64,000 nt of DNA from [Synechococcus] sp. NIES-970 (GTDB lineage: Bacteria > Cyanobacteriota > Cyanobacteriia > Cyanobacteriales > MRBY01). Numbering within the stretch: position 1 is the first letter of the stretch; every line of letters starts with the position of its first letter. The stretch lies in contig AP017959.1 in NCBI GenBank assembly GCA_002356215.1, positions 2,000,195 through 2,064,194 of the forward strand, written 5' to 3'. The position numbers and the translations under genes are program-made. Shown here one piece after another: positions 28,464 through 37,536 of the stretch. A model generated the notes under the pieces. The model saw only the letters and a list, made by a program, of their open reading frames with translations. It searched no databases and had not been told where the DNA came from.

Positions 28464-30695
28464 TCATAAATTGCGAGTCACTCCCTTGAGACGGAGGGCG
28501 TTGGTCACTACGGAAACGGAACTAAAGGCCATGGCGGCTCCGGCAATCATGGGGTTCAGAAAAATCCCCCAGGTGCTGAGAATACCTGCGGCAATGGGAA
28601 TGCTTGCAACGTTGTAGACAAAAGCAAAGAAGAGATTTTGTTTGATATTGCGTAGGGTGGCGCGGCTGAGTTTGATCGCGCTGAGGATGCCTGTTAAATC
28701 GCCGGAAATAAGGGTTAGGTCACTGGCGGCGATCGCCACATCGGTTCCTGTGCCAATGGCAATCCCAACATTGGCCTGGGCCAGGGCTGGGGCGTCATTG
28801 ATGCCATCTCCCACCATGGCGACCATTTCTCCGGCGGTTTGTAGGTTTTGGACAACGGCGGATTTTTGGTCGGGGTGCACTTCGGCCTGGACTTGGGTGA
28901 TGCCCACTTGGTTGGCGATCGCCTCGGCGGTGCGGGGGTTATCCCCGGTGAGCAAAATTACCTTGAGGCCCAATTTTTGTAGCCGTTTCACCACCTGGGG
29001 ACTGGTGGGCTTGAGCTGATCTGCCAGGGCAATCAGACCGGCTAACTGCCCCTCGATCGCCACCCAGATCACCGTTTTCGCCTCGTTTTGCCAGGCGATC
29101 GCCTGGGCCTGTAGGGGGGTGGTGTCGATGCCGAGGGTCGTCAGCCACTGGGCTGTGCCAATGTGAATCGTTTGGTGGTTGATTTGGGCTTGGACACCTT
29201 TGCCTGTAAAGGATTGGAAATCTGCGAGGGGTAAAATTGAATAGCCCTTATCGGTGGCATGGCGAAAAATAGCTTCTCCCAGGGGATGCTCGGAAGACTG
29301 CTCAACGCTGCCTGCCCAGGCCCATAGTTGTGCTTCATCGATGAGACTCAGACAGTTGGTAACGCTGGGTTTGCCTTGGGTAAGGGTTCCTGTTTTATCG
29401 AGGACAATGGTCGTCAGGTGGGCGGCTAATTCTAAACTTTCGGCATCTTTAATTAAGATGCCATGGCGGGCACCGATGCCCGTACCCACCATGATCGATG
29501 TGGGGGTCGCCAAACCTAGGGCGCAGGGACAGGCGATGACCAGCACGCTGACGGTGGTGGCGATCGCCCTGGGTAAATCGCCGGCGATCGCCCAAAAGCT
29601 AAAGGTCACCAATGCAATCACCAAGACCGCTGGTACAAACCAAGCCGTCACCTGATCGGCCACCTTTTGGATGGGCGCTTTACTCCCCTGGGCCTCCTGG
29701 ACAAGGCGGATAATATTAGCTAGGACGGTATCTTCCCCCACATGGGTCGCCTTGAGAATTAACCGGCCTGTTTTGTTGAGGGTCGAACCAATGAGGCGAT
29801 CGCCCACGGTTTTTTCTACGGGCAATGATTCCCCCGTCACCAAAGATTCATCCAGGGTAGAAGTGCCTTCAATAATTTCCCCATCCACCGGAATTTTCTC
29901 CCCGGGCCGGATCAGCAGGCGATCGCCCACCTGAACCTGTTCAACGGGAATATCCACCGTTTCTTCCCCCCGAAAAACCCGTGCCATTTTCACCTGGAGT
30001 CCGACCAATTGGCGAATTGCTGCCGCCATGCCTTTTTTGGCCCTGGCCTCTAGCGATCGCCCCAATAGAATCAGGGTAATAATCACCGCCGCCACCTCAA
30101 AATACACATCGGTGGGGATGCCCCAGGCAATAAATTGGGCCCTAAAAAGGGTCACAAAAATCGAGTAACCATAGGCTACCCCTGTTCCTAGGGCCACCAA
30201 TGTATTCATGTCGGCCCGGCGACGACGCAGACTTTTCCAAGCACTGACGAAAAAATATTGCCCCGACCAGAACATAATCGGTGTGGTCAAAGCCCATTGC
30301 AGCCAAGGACTATGCCACCAGTGGGCAATGAAGGGAATATCAACCCCCAACATCATGGGTAAACTGCCGATCACCAAAACCCCACTCAGGACTCCCGCCA
30401 GCCATACCTGGTGGCTCAGGGTGCGGAGGGCTTGGGCTTCTTCTCGTTCTTGGGCTTGGAGCTGGGCTTGGCGATCGCTCCCCATGAGGGGAATTGCTTC
30501 ATATCCCGCTGTTGCCACCACCTGCTGGAGGGCTTCCGGGTTAATCTGGCTGCCATCAAACTCTACCCGCAACTGGGCAGCAGCATAGTTGACCTGGGCC
30601 GTTTGAATTCCGGCGGTTTTTTGGAGGGCCGTTTCAATAGTGGTGGCACAGGCCGCACAACCCATGCCTTTGATCTGGAACTGGCGGGTTTCCAT
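28464..30695 (-). CDS. copA: Copper-exporting P1B-type ATPase
   Basis: Integral membrane Cu(I) pump of 743 aa. One N-terminal metal-binding domain has [15 protein letters not shown] (Cys pair near 13 and 16). The transmembrane metal site is CPC in [14 protein letters not shown] near 398. The phosphorylation site is DKTGTLTQG near 443, with the SEHPL motif near 477 and the hinge [24 protein letters not shown] near 643. About eight helices fit the family. In cyanobacteria the copper pumps are CtaA, PacS and CopA-like; the sequence does not say which, though the strongly regulated promoter and the MCO neighbour favour detoxifying export. Its promoter at 30732-30763 is of MerR type. Confidence 0.9.
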   Translation of the reverse strand: METRQFQIKGMGCAACATTIETALQKTAGIQTAQVNYAAAQLRVEFDGSQINPEALQQVVATAGYEAIPLMGSDRQAQLQAQEREEAQALRTLSHQVWLAGVLSGVLVIGSLPMMLGVDIPFIAHWWHSPWLQWALTTPIMFWSGQYFFVSAWKSLRRRRADMNTLVALGTGVAYGYSIFVTLFRAQFIAWGIPTDVYFEVAAVIITLILLGRSLEARAKKGMAAAIRQLVGLQVKMARVFRGEETVDIPVEQVQVGDRLLIRPGEKIPVDGEIIEGTSTLDESLVTGESLPVEKTVGDRLIGSTLNKTGRLILKATHVGEDTVLANIIRLVQEAQGSKAPIQKVADQVTAWFVPAVLVIALVTFSFWAIAGDLPRAIATTVSVLVIACPCALGLATPTSIMVGTGIGARHGILIKDAESLELAAHLTTIVLDKTGTLTQGKPSVTNCLSLIDEAQLWAWAGSVEQSSEHPLGEAIFRHATDKGYSILPLADFQSFTGKGVQAQINHQTIHIGTAQWLTTLGIDTTPLQAQAIAWQNEAKTVIWVAIEGQLAGLIALADQLKPTSPQVVKRLQKLGLKVILLTGDNPRTAEAIANQVGITQVQAEVHPDQKSAVVQNLQTAGEMVAMVGDGINDAPALAQANVGIAIGTGTDVAIAASDLTLISGDLTGILSAIKLSRATLRNIKQNLFFAFVYNVASIPIAAGILSTWGIFLNPMIAGAAMAFSSVSVVTNALRLKGVTRNL

Positions 30696-30731
30696 GGGTG
30701 AATTCCCCTAATTTTCCGAAAGGTTATTCCT

Positions 30732-30763
30732 AGGGTAAAAGCTCCAGCACAATGGAGAGTCAA
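30732..30763 (-). promoter_or_regulatory. MerR-type operator-promoter of copA
   Basis: Read leftwards: -35 TTGACT (complement of 30758-30763), a 20-base spacer holding the dyad CTCC-N8-GGAG, then -10-like TACCCT (complement of 30732-30737), followed by the copA ATG about 37 bases on. A long spacer with a centred dyad is the hallmark of MerR-family activated promoters such as those bound by CueR. The same layout recurs before the DUF411 gene. Confidence 0.75.
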
Positions 30764-30776
30764 GGCTTTGTGAAGT

Positions 30777-32210
30777 TTATGCAGGGGGCAAAATTTCGAG
30801 CTGACCCATCATGCCCAAATCCTCATGGTCGAGAATATGGCAGTGGTAGACCGTGGTGCCGACAAAGTCTCGAAAAGCAACTCTGATTTTGACTGTTTCT
30901 CCCACTCTTACCAATACCGTATCTGCCCAAACGAGGGGGACTTCAGGCACTCCATTGCGGCTCAAAACTTGGAAGCTATTGACATGGAGATGAAATGGGT
31001 GATCCATTGTCCCCAGATTGACCAGCTCCCAGTCCTCAATTTCATTTAGACGGACGGTGGTTTGGGGGCGGTCTTGGTAGGCTTCCCCATTGATCAAAAA
31101 AGCCATGCCCTGGCCGGGAACCATCCCATGGCTGAGGGTAAAACGACGTGTGCGGCTGGGTTCAGGGAGAGGCTCAACGGCAATTAAATCCTGGGGCAGC
31201 CTACGGGGTGTAAAGGGCACTTCTTTGGGGGTAAAGTCGGCGATCGCCTGGGTTATCCCGCTAAATTGACGTCCCATCATCCCCATTTGGGCCCGTTGGT
31301 AGGGAAGACTGAGCAGATGGATGGGCGTCTTCGGTAGCCCATGGGCTTGGATGAGCACTTCTGCCCGTTGCCCTGGGGTCAGCAGGAGTTCATCCCGCTC
31401 TAGGGGTTGGGAAAAAGCGCCATTATCCCCGGCAATTTGCGTTAGTCGCTGGCCGAAGAGTTGCAGGCGATAGAAACGGGAAGGGGAAGCATTCAAAAGC
31501 CGGAGCCGCACCAGATCTTTCGTCACCGCGATTTCTGGGTGAAAGAGGCCATTGACGGTAATTAGACTGCCTTCGCGCCCCATCATCAAGTTCATATGGG
31601 CCGCCATCATCCCCTGCCCTGGGCCGTCGAGGGCGAAATCCTGTAAAACAAAGAATTCCTCCTGGGCTGCTCTAATTTCGGGGAGATCATCTAGGTCGCC
31701 CCGGACAACAATCAAGCCCGCTAACCCCTGAAAAAGTTGCTCGGCAGCGTGGCCGTGGTGGTGGGGGTGATACCAGTAAGTCCCCGCCCGTTGTTGGGGA
31801 TGGATCTGGAGTTCGTACCGGAAGGTTTCTCCTGGGTTGAGATGGAGAAAAACATTGTCTTGATTGCCACTGGGGGAGAGGTGCAGGCCGTGGAAGTGCA
31901 AGTTTGTGGGCTGGTCGAGGGCATTTTTAAAGTTAATAATCAGGCGATCGCCTGGTTTGACCTCCAGCCTCGGGCCAGGTATTTGGCCATTGTAGGTCAT
32001 CCTCCGGGGGGCCAATTCTCCCCCAAGAATGACATCGCCATAACGAGCCTCCAGGGTCAGCTCCAAGAGGCCTGCTTCGCTCCGATATATTTCTGACACC
32101 GTAGTAGGGAGAGGGGCTGGGCCTTGGAGGAGTGATCGCCCCTGCCACACTAACGCTCCCGTCGCGCCGAGGGCTGCTAACCCAAGGAACTGTCGTCGCC
32201 TTAAGCTCAC
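30777..32210 (-). CDS. Multicopper oxidase (laccase/CueO-like), Tat-exported
   Basis: Periplasmic copper oxidase of 477 aa. The start is set at GTG 32210: a strong AAGGAG lies nine bases before it. The N-terminus then begins with the twin-arginine signal SLRRRQFLGLAALGATGALV. Longer ATG starts inside the DUF411 gene would bury this signal. The four copper-binding motifs are present: HFHGLHLSP, WYHPHHHGHAAEQ, HPFHLHVNSF and YHCHILDHEDLGMMG. A Met-rich stretch (GMMAAHMNLMMG) suggests Cu(I) handling as in CueO. It follows the DUF411 gene by 14 bases, so the two form an operon. The likely job is oxidising toxic Cu(I) outside the membrane. Confidence 0.88.
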   Translation of the reverse strand: MSLRRRQFLGLAALGATGALVWQGRSLLQGPAPLPTTVSEIYRSEAGLLELTLEARYGDVILGGELAPRRMTYNGQIPGPRLEVKPGDRLIINFKNALDQPTNLHFHGLHLSPSGNQDNVFLHLNPGETFRYELQIHPQQRAGTYWYHPHHHGHAAEQLFQGLAGLIVVRGDLDDLPEIRAAQEEFFVLQDFALDGPGQGMMAAHMNLMMGREGSLITVNGLFHPEIAVTKDLVRLRLLNASPSRFYRLQLFGQRLTQIAGDNGAFSQPLERDELLLTPGQRAEVLIQAHGLPKTPIHLLSLPYQRAQMGMMGRQFSGITQAIADFTPKEVPFTPRRLPQDLIAVEPLPEPSRTRRFTLSHGMVPGQGMAFLINGEAYQDRPQTTVRLNEIEDWELVNLGTMDHPFHLHVNSFQVLSRNGVPEVPLVWADTVLVRVGETVKIRVAFRDFVGTTVYHCHILDHEDLGMMGQLEILPPA

Positions 32211-32223
32211 GTGCCCAAACTCC

Positions 32224-32742
32224 TTAATCGCCAGGATATTCTTGGAAAATAGAGGTACTACCATCCCCATGGATCGCCAAAACTTCATAGGCCTGCTGGC
32301 GATCGCCCACTTCCATTCCCGGTGAGCCGATCGGCATCCCCGGCACCGTTAGGCCGACCACCCCAGCGGGGGGCTGTGCTAAAAATCGTCGAATATCCGC
32401 GGCAGGGATATGTCCTTCAAAAACATAACCAGCAACAATCGTCGTGTGACAAGAAGCCAACTCAGGAGTAATGCCAAACTGTTCTTTGATTGCGGTAATA
32501 TCCGGTTGAATCTGGTCAACGAACGTAAAACCATTGGCTGTAGCATGGTCGATCCAGGCCCCACAACACCCACAAGTCGGTGTGCGGTATACTTCAGCGG
32601 CGATGGTCGGTGGGACCTCGATTTCTTGGGCCACCGATCGCCCCTGACTTCCCCGGAGCTGAAATCCTGTAAAAGCGCCAATGCCACCGAGGCCGATCAA
32701 ACAGCCGATCGCCCCGATGATCAACCAAGATTTTTTCACCAT
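32224..32742 (-). CDS. DUF411 copper-associated protein
   Basis: Exported or membrane-anchored protein of 172 aa from ATG 32742, with AGG eight bases before. An N-terminal hydrophobic helix (SWLIIGAIGCLIGLGGIGAFTGF) precedes the DUF411 domain. Key features are YRTPTCGCCGAWIDHA with three cysteines, a candidate copper site, and CHTTIVAGYVFEGHIPA and VPGMPIGSPGMEVG, which add His and Met ligands. DUF411 proteins are commonly found in metal-resistance operons, and the next gene is a multicopper oxidase. Probable role: periplasmic copper binding or transfer. The gene has its own MerR-type promoter. Confidence 0.85.
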   Translation of the reverse strand: MVKKSWLIIGAIGCLIGLGGIGAFTGFQLRGSQGRSVAQEIEVPPTIAAEVYRTPTCGCCGAWIDHATANGFTFVDQIQPDITAIKEQFGITPELASCHTTIVAGYVFEGHIPAADIRRFLAQPPAGVVGLTVPGMPIGSPGMEVGDRQQAYEVLAIHGDGSTSIFQEYPGD

Positions 32743-32771
32743 TACTGACACCTAAAAATCAATGCACCCCT

Positions 32772-32803
32772 ATCGTAAACTCTCCACACCAATGGAGGGT
32801 CAA
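32772..32803 (-). promoter_or_regulatory. MerR-type operator-promoter of the DUF411-MCO operon
   Basis: Read leftwards: TTGACC (complement of 32798-32803), a 20-base spacer with CTCC-N8-GGAG, and TACGAT (complement of 32772-32777). It matches the copA promoter in spacing and in most bases, which points to one regulator for both units. Confidence 0.75.
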
Positions 32804-32946
32804 GGGCAACCATCACCCCAAAACACTGGAGATATTGCAGAAAACATCAAAAATCTCCGGCTGGGGGCATTTTTCGACCGGACATCTCTGGGGCGATTAA
32901 AAAATATTTCTCCGGGGCGATCGCCCACCCACAAGCAGCTAAATTT

Positions 32947-33498
32947 TTAGTTAATCCAATGGATTTCCGATGGATCAGTTTGCTTTGCGCTGGTAATGTC
33001 CATTTCACTTGGTTGGGTCAGCTTGGCATCAAGGGGGCGATCAACCAAAGAAACTTTGCTACTTTGGGTTGTGCGCCAAAATTGGCGATCGCCATTAACT
33101 TGGCTCAAGATATTTTTCAAGAAAAAATTCAAAGTTTGCTGCTTAATATAACCTTTCAAGACTGCTAAACTACCAAACATCATATGATTGACTTTCTGTT
33201 CATCTAAAATCATCACCAGCTGCTCTGGAGTGAGCAGATCTGCGTCGATTAAGTAGTCACCAAGCCGCTTATTTTCAAGAATAATTAATTCTTGCCGATT
33301 ATACTTCACAAAAAAATCAGCCGTATGCTGACTCACCCAGCCCCTAAGGGCTAAAATTTCACCAAATTTTAAATCACTATAGATTTGCTGGTCAAACAGC
33401 GCTGTTTGTAGCTGCGCTTCAGAGATCAAACCAGCATTTTCTAAAAGCTCCCCAAGACGATAAATCTTAGGACTTTTATCGGTAGAATCAGTGCTCAT
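32947..33498 (-). CDS. Two-module helical protein of cyanobacterial type (unknown function)
   Basis: The product from ATG 33498 has 183 aa; a frame reaching 33606 adds residues without family look. Two similar modules are visible: RLGELLENAGLISEAQLQTAL...FGEILALRGWVSQHTADFFV, then RLGDYLIDADLLTPEQLVMIL...FGSLAVLKGYIKQQTLNFFLKNI. Each resembles half of the N-terminal MshEN-type domain of secretion ATPases, which in other proteins binds c-di-GMP. The RLGxxLxxxxLLxxxQL pattern is clear, but whether a nucleotide is bound is unknown. It ends in a polar tail with no further domain. No operon partner. Confidence 0.6.
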   Translation of the reverse strand: MSTDSTDKSPKIYRLGELLENAGLISEAQLQTALFDQQIYSDLKFGEILALRGWVSQHTADFFVKYNRQELIILENKRLGDYLIDADLLTPEQLVMILDEQKVNHMMFGSLAVLKGYIKQQTLNFFLKNILSQVNGDRQFWRTTQSSKVSLVDRPLDAKLTQPSEMDITSAKQTDPSEIHWIN

Positions 33499-33915
33499 AT
33501 CAGCTATTTTTTGTTTAATTGAACTATATTCACCGTCAGAACAGAAATGATTCGACACAGCAAGATAGCCATTTCTTTTTGTATCGATTGATGAGAATAT
33601 AGTCAAAAACTTTTTAGCTATATTCTTGAGGTTTGCTAGAAAATAAAGCTAGAGAACTAGCATATCCTTAAAAATATCCCACAGAAAACCAAATGTCATC
33701 CGTCAAATAGCACAGAGTTTTTTGTGGTTTTTCCTACTCAAAAAAAATCTTAAGATAAAGTCACCAATAGTCAATGTTGCCTTAGAATTGATCGGCCAAA
33801 CATAAAAGACAAGCGGGGGCAACAGGAAAGATCTTTTAGAAGGCGTCCTCCACTGACTATTTCAAAGAACCTTGACATCATAAAAACCCAGATTCATCAC
33901 ATTCAAAACCATGGA
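33499..33915. other. Intergenic region left of the universal stress gene
   Basis: About 400 AT-rich bases with no HIP1 octamer and no convincing gene. It contains the promoter of the leftward two-module gene. No clear terminator for the universal stress gene was found. Confidence 0.4.
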
Positions 33916-34320
33916 TTAGGGGACAATCAGTACAGGGCAAGGGGAAAGGTTGATTACTTTACTGGTAACACTTTCGGCGACACCCTCCTGGGTGAGTCCC
34001 ATACCCCGACAACCCATCACGATTAAATCTGCCTCAATTTCGTCAGCTACATCACAAATGGTGAATGACGGCATTCCTTCCCGCTCGATGGTATCTGCTT
34101 CGATACCTTCTTTGGCGAAGAGGTCATGGGCTCCCTGGAGTAGTTTGGCGACAGCTTCTTCGGAGTTCATCACGCCCTCTTGGGTTTCTGGGAGTGCGGG
34201 TTCAACGACGGATAGTAAGACCAAACGACTTTGAAAAGATTTCACGAGCTTGACCACCGTTTCGGCGGCTTCACGGGCTTCACGGCTTTTATCAACGGGA
34301 AAAAGAATGGTTTTAAACAT
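33916..34320 (-). CDS. Universal stress protein (UspA family)
   Basis: Cytosolic stress protein of 134 aa, one Usp domain. It starts with FKTILFPVDKSREAREAAETVVKL and ends with IVMGCRGMGLTQEGVAESVTSKVINLSPCPVLIVP. The ATP-binding signature G-x2-G-x9-G-S/T is imperfect: the second half reads ES in place of GS/T, so nucleotide binding is uncertain. The gene is divergent from pgk, with a 158-base shared spacer. Confidence 0.88.
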   Translation of the reverse strand: MFKTILFPVDKSREAREAAETVVKLVKSFQSRLVLLSVVEPALPETQEGVMNSEEAVAKLLQGAHDLFAKEGIEADTIEREGMPSFTICDVADEIEADLIVMGCRGMGLTQEGVAESVTSKVINLSPCPVLIVP

Positions 34321-34478
34321 AGTTGCTCTACCTCCTAGACACAGGCTCCGGTAAAATCTGCATGGAGATATTTTTCTGGATCTGGAACTTCTAGTTCAAT
34401 TTTCCCGGAAAAATGCGCTTCTTCTGAAGACAAAATGACAGAACTTTATAAAAAGCAAGCATTTGGAGGATTTTTATC

Positions 34479-35675
34479 GTGGCTAAGAAATCAGTCGCCA
34501 ATTTAACAGAGGCCGATTTAAGCGGAAAACGGGTATTTGTTCGGGTTGATTTTAATGTACCCCTCAATGAAAGTGGTGCAATCACTGACGATACACGGAT
34601 TCGGGCGGCTCTCCCCACTATTCAGTATCTGACAGGCAAAGGGGCAAAGGTGATTCTCGGTAGCCACATGGGTCGTCCGAAGGGTCAAGTGGTGGATTCG
34701 ATGCGCTTAACGCCTGTGGCTGCCCGTCTATCTGAATTACTCGGTCAGGCAGTTGTTAAGTGTGATGATTGTATTGGGGAAGGGGTGGCCCAGGCGATCG
34801 CCGGCTTGGCTAATGGTCAAGTTGCCCTTCTCGAAAATCTCCGCTTTCATGCTGGGGAAGAAAAGAACGACCCTGAGTTTGCGAAGCAATTAGCTGCCAA
34901 CGCAGATCTTTATGTTAATGATGCTTTTGGGACAGCCCACCGCGCCCATGGCTCCACTGAAGGGGTGACCCACTACCTCAGCCCCAATGTTGCGGGTTTG
35001 TTGATCGAGAAGGAATTGCAATTTCTCCAGGGGGCGATCGAAGCACCCAAGCGTCCTTTGGTTGCCATTGTTGGTGGTTCCAAGGTTTCTAGCAAAATCG
35101 GCGTGATCGAAACCCTCCTTGAGAAGTGCGACAAGCTCCTCATCGGTGGTGGGATGATCTTTACGTTCTACAAAGCCCAGGGCAAGGCTGTGGGTGCTTC
35201 CCTTGTAGAAGATGACAAGGTTGAATTGGCCAAGAGCTTGATGGAAAAGGCCCAGGGCAAGATTCTACTTCCTACGGATGTGGTTGTTGCGGATAAGTTT
35301 GCCCCCGATGCGGCAGCAAAGACCGTCAGCGTTGATGAGATTCCCGAGGGCTGGATGGGTCTCGATATTGGTGCGGACTCTGTAAAGGTGTTCCAAGATG
35401 CTCTCAACGGTTGTGGCACGGCAATCTGGAATGGCCCTATGGGGGTATTTGAGTTTGATAAATTTGCGGTGGGGACTGAGGCGATCGCCCATTCTCTCGC
35501 AGGTTTAACGGCAACGGGGACCGTCACCATTATTGGCGGTGGAGATTCCGTTGCTGCCGTAGAAAAAGTCGGTGTGGCAGAGAAAATGAGCCATATTTCC
35601 ACTGGTGGTGGGGCTAGCCTTGAGCTGCTCGAAGGCAAGGAACTTCCTGGGATTGTTGCCCTCGACAATGCCTAG
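34479..35675 (+). CDS. pgk: Phosphoglycerate kinase
   Basis: Converts 3-phosphoglycerate and ATP to 1,3-bisphosphoglycerate in the Calvin cycle, and the reverse in glycolysis. The 398-aa product starts at GTG 34479, with a strong GGAGG at 34466-34470. Visible motifs: [17 protein letters not shown] near 18, [10 protein letters not shown] near 61, [75 protein letters not shown], and [39 protein letters not shown]-like C-terminal signature. Confidence 0.97.
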   Translation: MAKKSVANLTEADLSGKRVFVRVDFNVPLNESGAITDDTRIRAALPTIQYLTGKGAKVILGSHMGRPKGQVVDSMRLTPVAARLSELLGQAVVKCDDCIGEGVAQAIAGLANGQVALLENLRFHAGEEKNDPEFAKQLAANADLYVNDAFGTAHRAHGSTEGVTHYLSPNVAGLLIEKELQFLQGAIEAPKRPLVAIVGGSKVSSKIGVIETLLEKCDKLLIGGGMIFTFYKAQGKAVGASLVEDDKVELAKSLMEKAQGKILLPTDVVVADKFAPDAAAKTVSVDEIPEGWMGLDIGADSVKVFQDALNGCGTAIWNGPMGVFEFDKFAVGTEAIAHSLAGLTATGTVTIIGGGDSVAAVEKVGVAEKMSHISTGGGASLELLEGKELPGIVALDNA

Positions 35676-35720
35676 AACGCAATGGGGTTCTACCTAAAAA
35701 TTTATATTTTGAAATGACTC

Positions 35721-35752
35721 ATCTCTCCAGCAATCTGGGGAGATTTTTCTTT
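35721..35752 (+). terminator. Terminator of pgk
   Basis: ATCTCTCC pairs with GGGGAGAT (one G-U pair) and is followed by TTTTTCTTT. Confidence 0.75.
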
Positions 35753-35884
35753 GTTAGTCCGCTTTTAGCATTGCCTAGACAAGCACCGCTGTTTTTTGCT
35801 GATGGGGGAGTCTACCAATCACAAAAAAGTAGTTTCAAGGCAGAGAATCGTAGCTACTATTAAAGCAATTTCAAGAAAAACCCC

Positions 35885-36199
35885 ATGAATTTACCGATAC
35901 TGAGTCTAATAGCCCTTCTCGGTTTAGCAACGCCCATCGTGACAGCAGGTGATGGGTTGCTCCCCCAGGCGACGATCGCCCAAAGCACCTTAGAGGGTGA
36001 TTTTATCAATGACCATTGGTTCGTCAGTGTGTGGTACGAAGGAGGCAGTTATCGCTATTAGGGAGTCGATCGCCGCGGTGGTCATTCCCTTCAATTGGCC
36101 GGCGTCACAGAATCAGGCGATCGTTACCAAATCAGTTGACGCCTCAACGCTCCGGAGCTCGTCTGTCTCCAGGTTTCTCACCCTGATGGATGCGAGTGA
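35885..36199 (+). pseudogene. Secreted-protein gene broken by two nonsense codons
   Basis: ATG 35885 begins a signal peptide (MNLPILSLIALLGLATPIVTAG) followed by TLEGDFINDHWFVSVWYEGGSYRY and then a TAG. The same frame goes on as GVDRRGGHSLQLAGVTESGDRYQIS, a TGA, RLNAPELVCLQVSHPDGCE, and a final TGA at 36197. Each early stop is one base from a sensible codon (CAG and TGG). HIP1-like sites inside the frame suggest a resident gene that died recently. The family is not recognised. Sequencing error is possible but two separate substitutions make it less likely. Confidence 0.6.
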
Positions 36200-36261
36200 G
36201 CCAATAATTTTTGAGCTGCGTTTCTTGATCACCATAGTAAAAAATATTTAAGCTAATTGTA

Positions 36262-37305
36262 ATGTTTAATAAAAATCTCTCTTTATTTATTTTTTGCCTC
36301 GTTTTGATTGGGGTTACTGATTTTTTCAGGGGGGCAACCGCTGAAGACGCGCCAATTTTACATGACTCTGATGTGGACTTTTTCGACCTCGATGAATCAC
36401 AAGATCTCAGCACTGAGTCTAATTTCGATATCGAAGAAACTTCTGCAATAATTGAGTCCTATCCTGAGGCAATCAAGCTCACACAAAATTTGCCCACAGA
36501 AATACAAGCACTATCAGAACCAAACAAGTGGCATTTCCTCATTCAACCTTCTCTATACGTTCCTTTGACTATCTATGGAGATGCGACTGTAGGTCGACTC
36601 AATGGTGATTTTGCCATTGGTGCCGCTCAAATCCGTAAAAGTATTAAAGATGACTTGAATCTTGCTTTTTTTGGTAGGGCACAGGCCTGGAGACCTGACT
36701 ATCGCCTTGGCGTTTTTACTGAGTTCGATTACCTTTCTCTGACCAGTGAAAGAAGTATTACTCGTCCCATACTATTTCCTAATACACCAGGCCCAATTCC
36801 TGTGACCTTAAATGCAGCAGTAGACAGTAAAATATGGTCTTTTTCATTGGGGGGTGCTTATCGCTTTTATGATAGAACAAAGATAAATCCCACAGAAGTT
36901 AAGACAGAATACGATTTGGGGCCATTGGTTTTTGATGTTTTTGGTGGCCTTAATGTTACAGGAATTGACTTGGACTTTAATTTAAATACAAACATTGGCC
37001 AAAGGGCTGGTTTGGATGCGAGTAAAACCATTACTTCTCCGATTTTGGGCGGCCGTTTTCGTTATAATTTTTCTCCTCAGATCGCCTGGGTCACCAGTGG
37101 TTCAGTTTCTGGGTTTGGTATTGAAGGCCTCACTCAATGGAATCTAAACACTGGGGTGGACTGGTTGTTTTCTGATAAAACATCCTTAGGAGCTGGATAT
37201 CGCTTTGGCTACACAGGTTACAATTCCAATCTTAGAAATAACGCGGATTTTGGGCTTAACGTTAATCAAAATGGCCCCTATGTAAATTTATCCTTCCGAT
37301 TCTAA
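36262..37305 (+). CDS. Exported beta-barrel-like protein (unknown)
   Basis: A 347-aa precursor. The signal peptide is NKNLSLFIFCLVLIGVTDFFRGATA, followed by an acidic stretch (EDAPILHDSDVDFFDLDESQD). From about residue 90 there are many alternating aromatic/hydrophobic strands (WHFLIQPSLYVPLTIYGDATVG, NLAFFGRAQAWRPDYRLGVFTEFDYLSL, FGGLNVTGIDLDFNLNTN, GAGYRFGYTGY). The chain ends in YVNLSFRF with a terminal Phe, the usual Bam-recognised outer-membrane signal. A porin-like or surface barrel is likely. AT-rich relative to pgk. Confidence 0.65.
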   Translation: MFNKNLSLFIFCLVLIGVTDFFRGATAEDAPILHDSDVDFFDLDESQDLSTESNFDIEETSAIIESYPEAIKLTQNLPTEIQALSEPNKWHFLIQPSLYVPLTIYGDATVGRLNGDFAIGAAQIRKSIKDDLNLAFFGRAQAWRPDYRLGVFTEFDYLSLTSERSITRPILFPNTPGPIPVTLNAAVDSKIWSFSLGGAYRFYDRTKINPTEVKTEYDLGPLVFDVFGGLNVTGIDLDFNLNTNIGQRAGLDASKTITSPILGGRFRYNFSPQIAWVTSGSVSGFGIEGLTQWNLNTGVDWLFSDKTSLGAGYRFGYTGYNSNLRNNADFGLNVNQNGPYVNLSFRF

Positions 37306-37413
37306 GCACTTTATTTCTTAACCAGTGGAATGAGTAAAAAGCTCGCTTTTTTATTGTCAAAAAACTCTATGCTAGTTAAGCATCTCTTATTTCGCGGCTC
37401 GATTACAACAAAA

Positions 37414-37461
37414 AGGACGTATATTGGCGTCTTTTTTGCTAGGAAAGAGAATATACGTCCT
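37414..37461 (-). terminator. Long-loop inverted repeat, probable terminator of the amidohydrolase gene
   Basis: AGGACGTATATT (37414-37425) and AATATACGTCCT (37450-37461) are perfect 12-base complements with a 24-base loop. On the minus strand the stem is followed by TTTTGTTG, so it can end the leftward transcript. On the plus strand a smaller hairpin followed by T6 (37431-37437) may end the barrel-protein gene. Confidence 0.55.
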
Positions 37462-37536
37462 GGATTGATTTAATTGCGGTTTTGCCTTAGGGATTGATAA
37501 CGACTGCTATCGGATTTTCAGGAAAGGGACAAGGAG

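Noticed and set aside
32211-32288. Earlier ATG starts for the multicopper oxidase
   Set aside because: They lie inside the DUF411 gene and would put extra residues before a twin-arginine signal; GTG 32210 has a strong AAGGAG.
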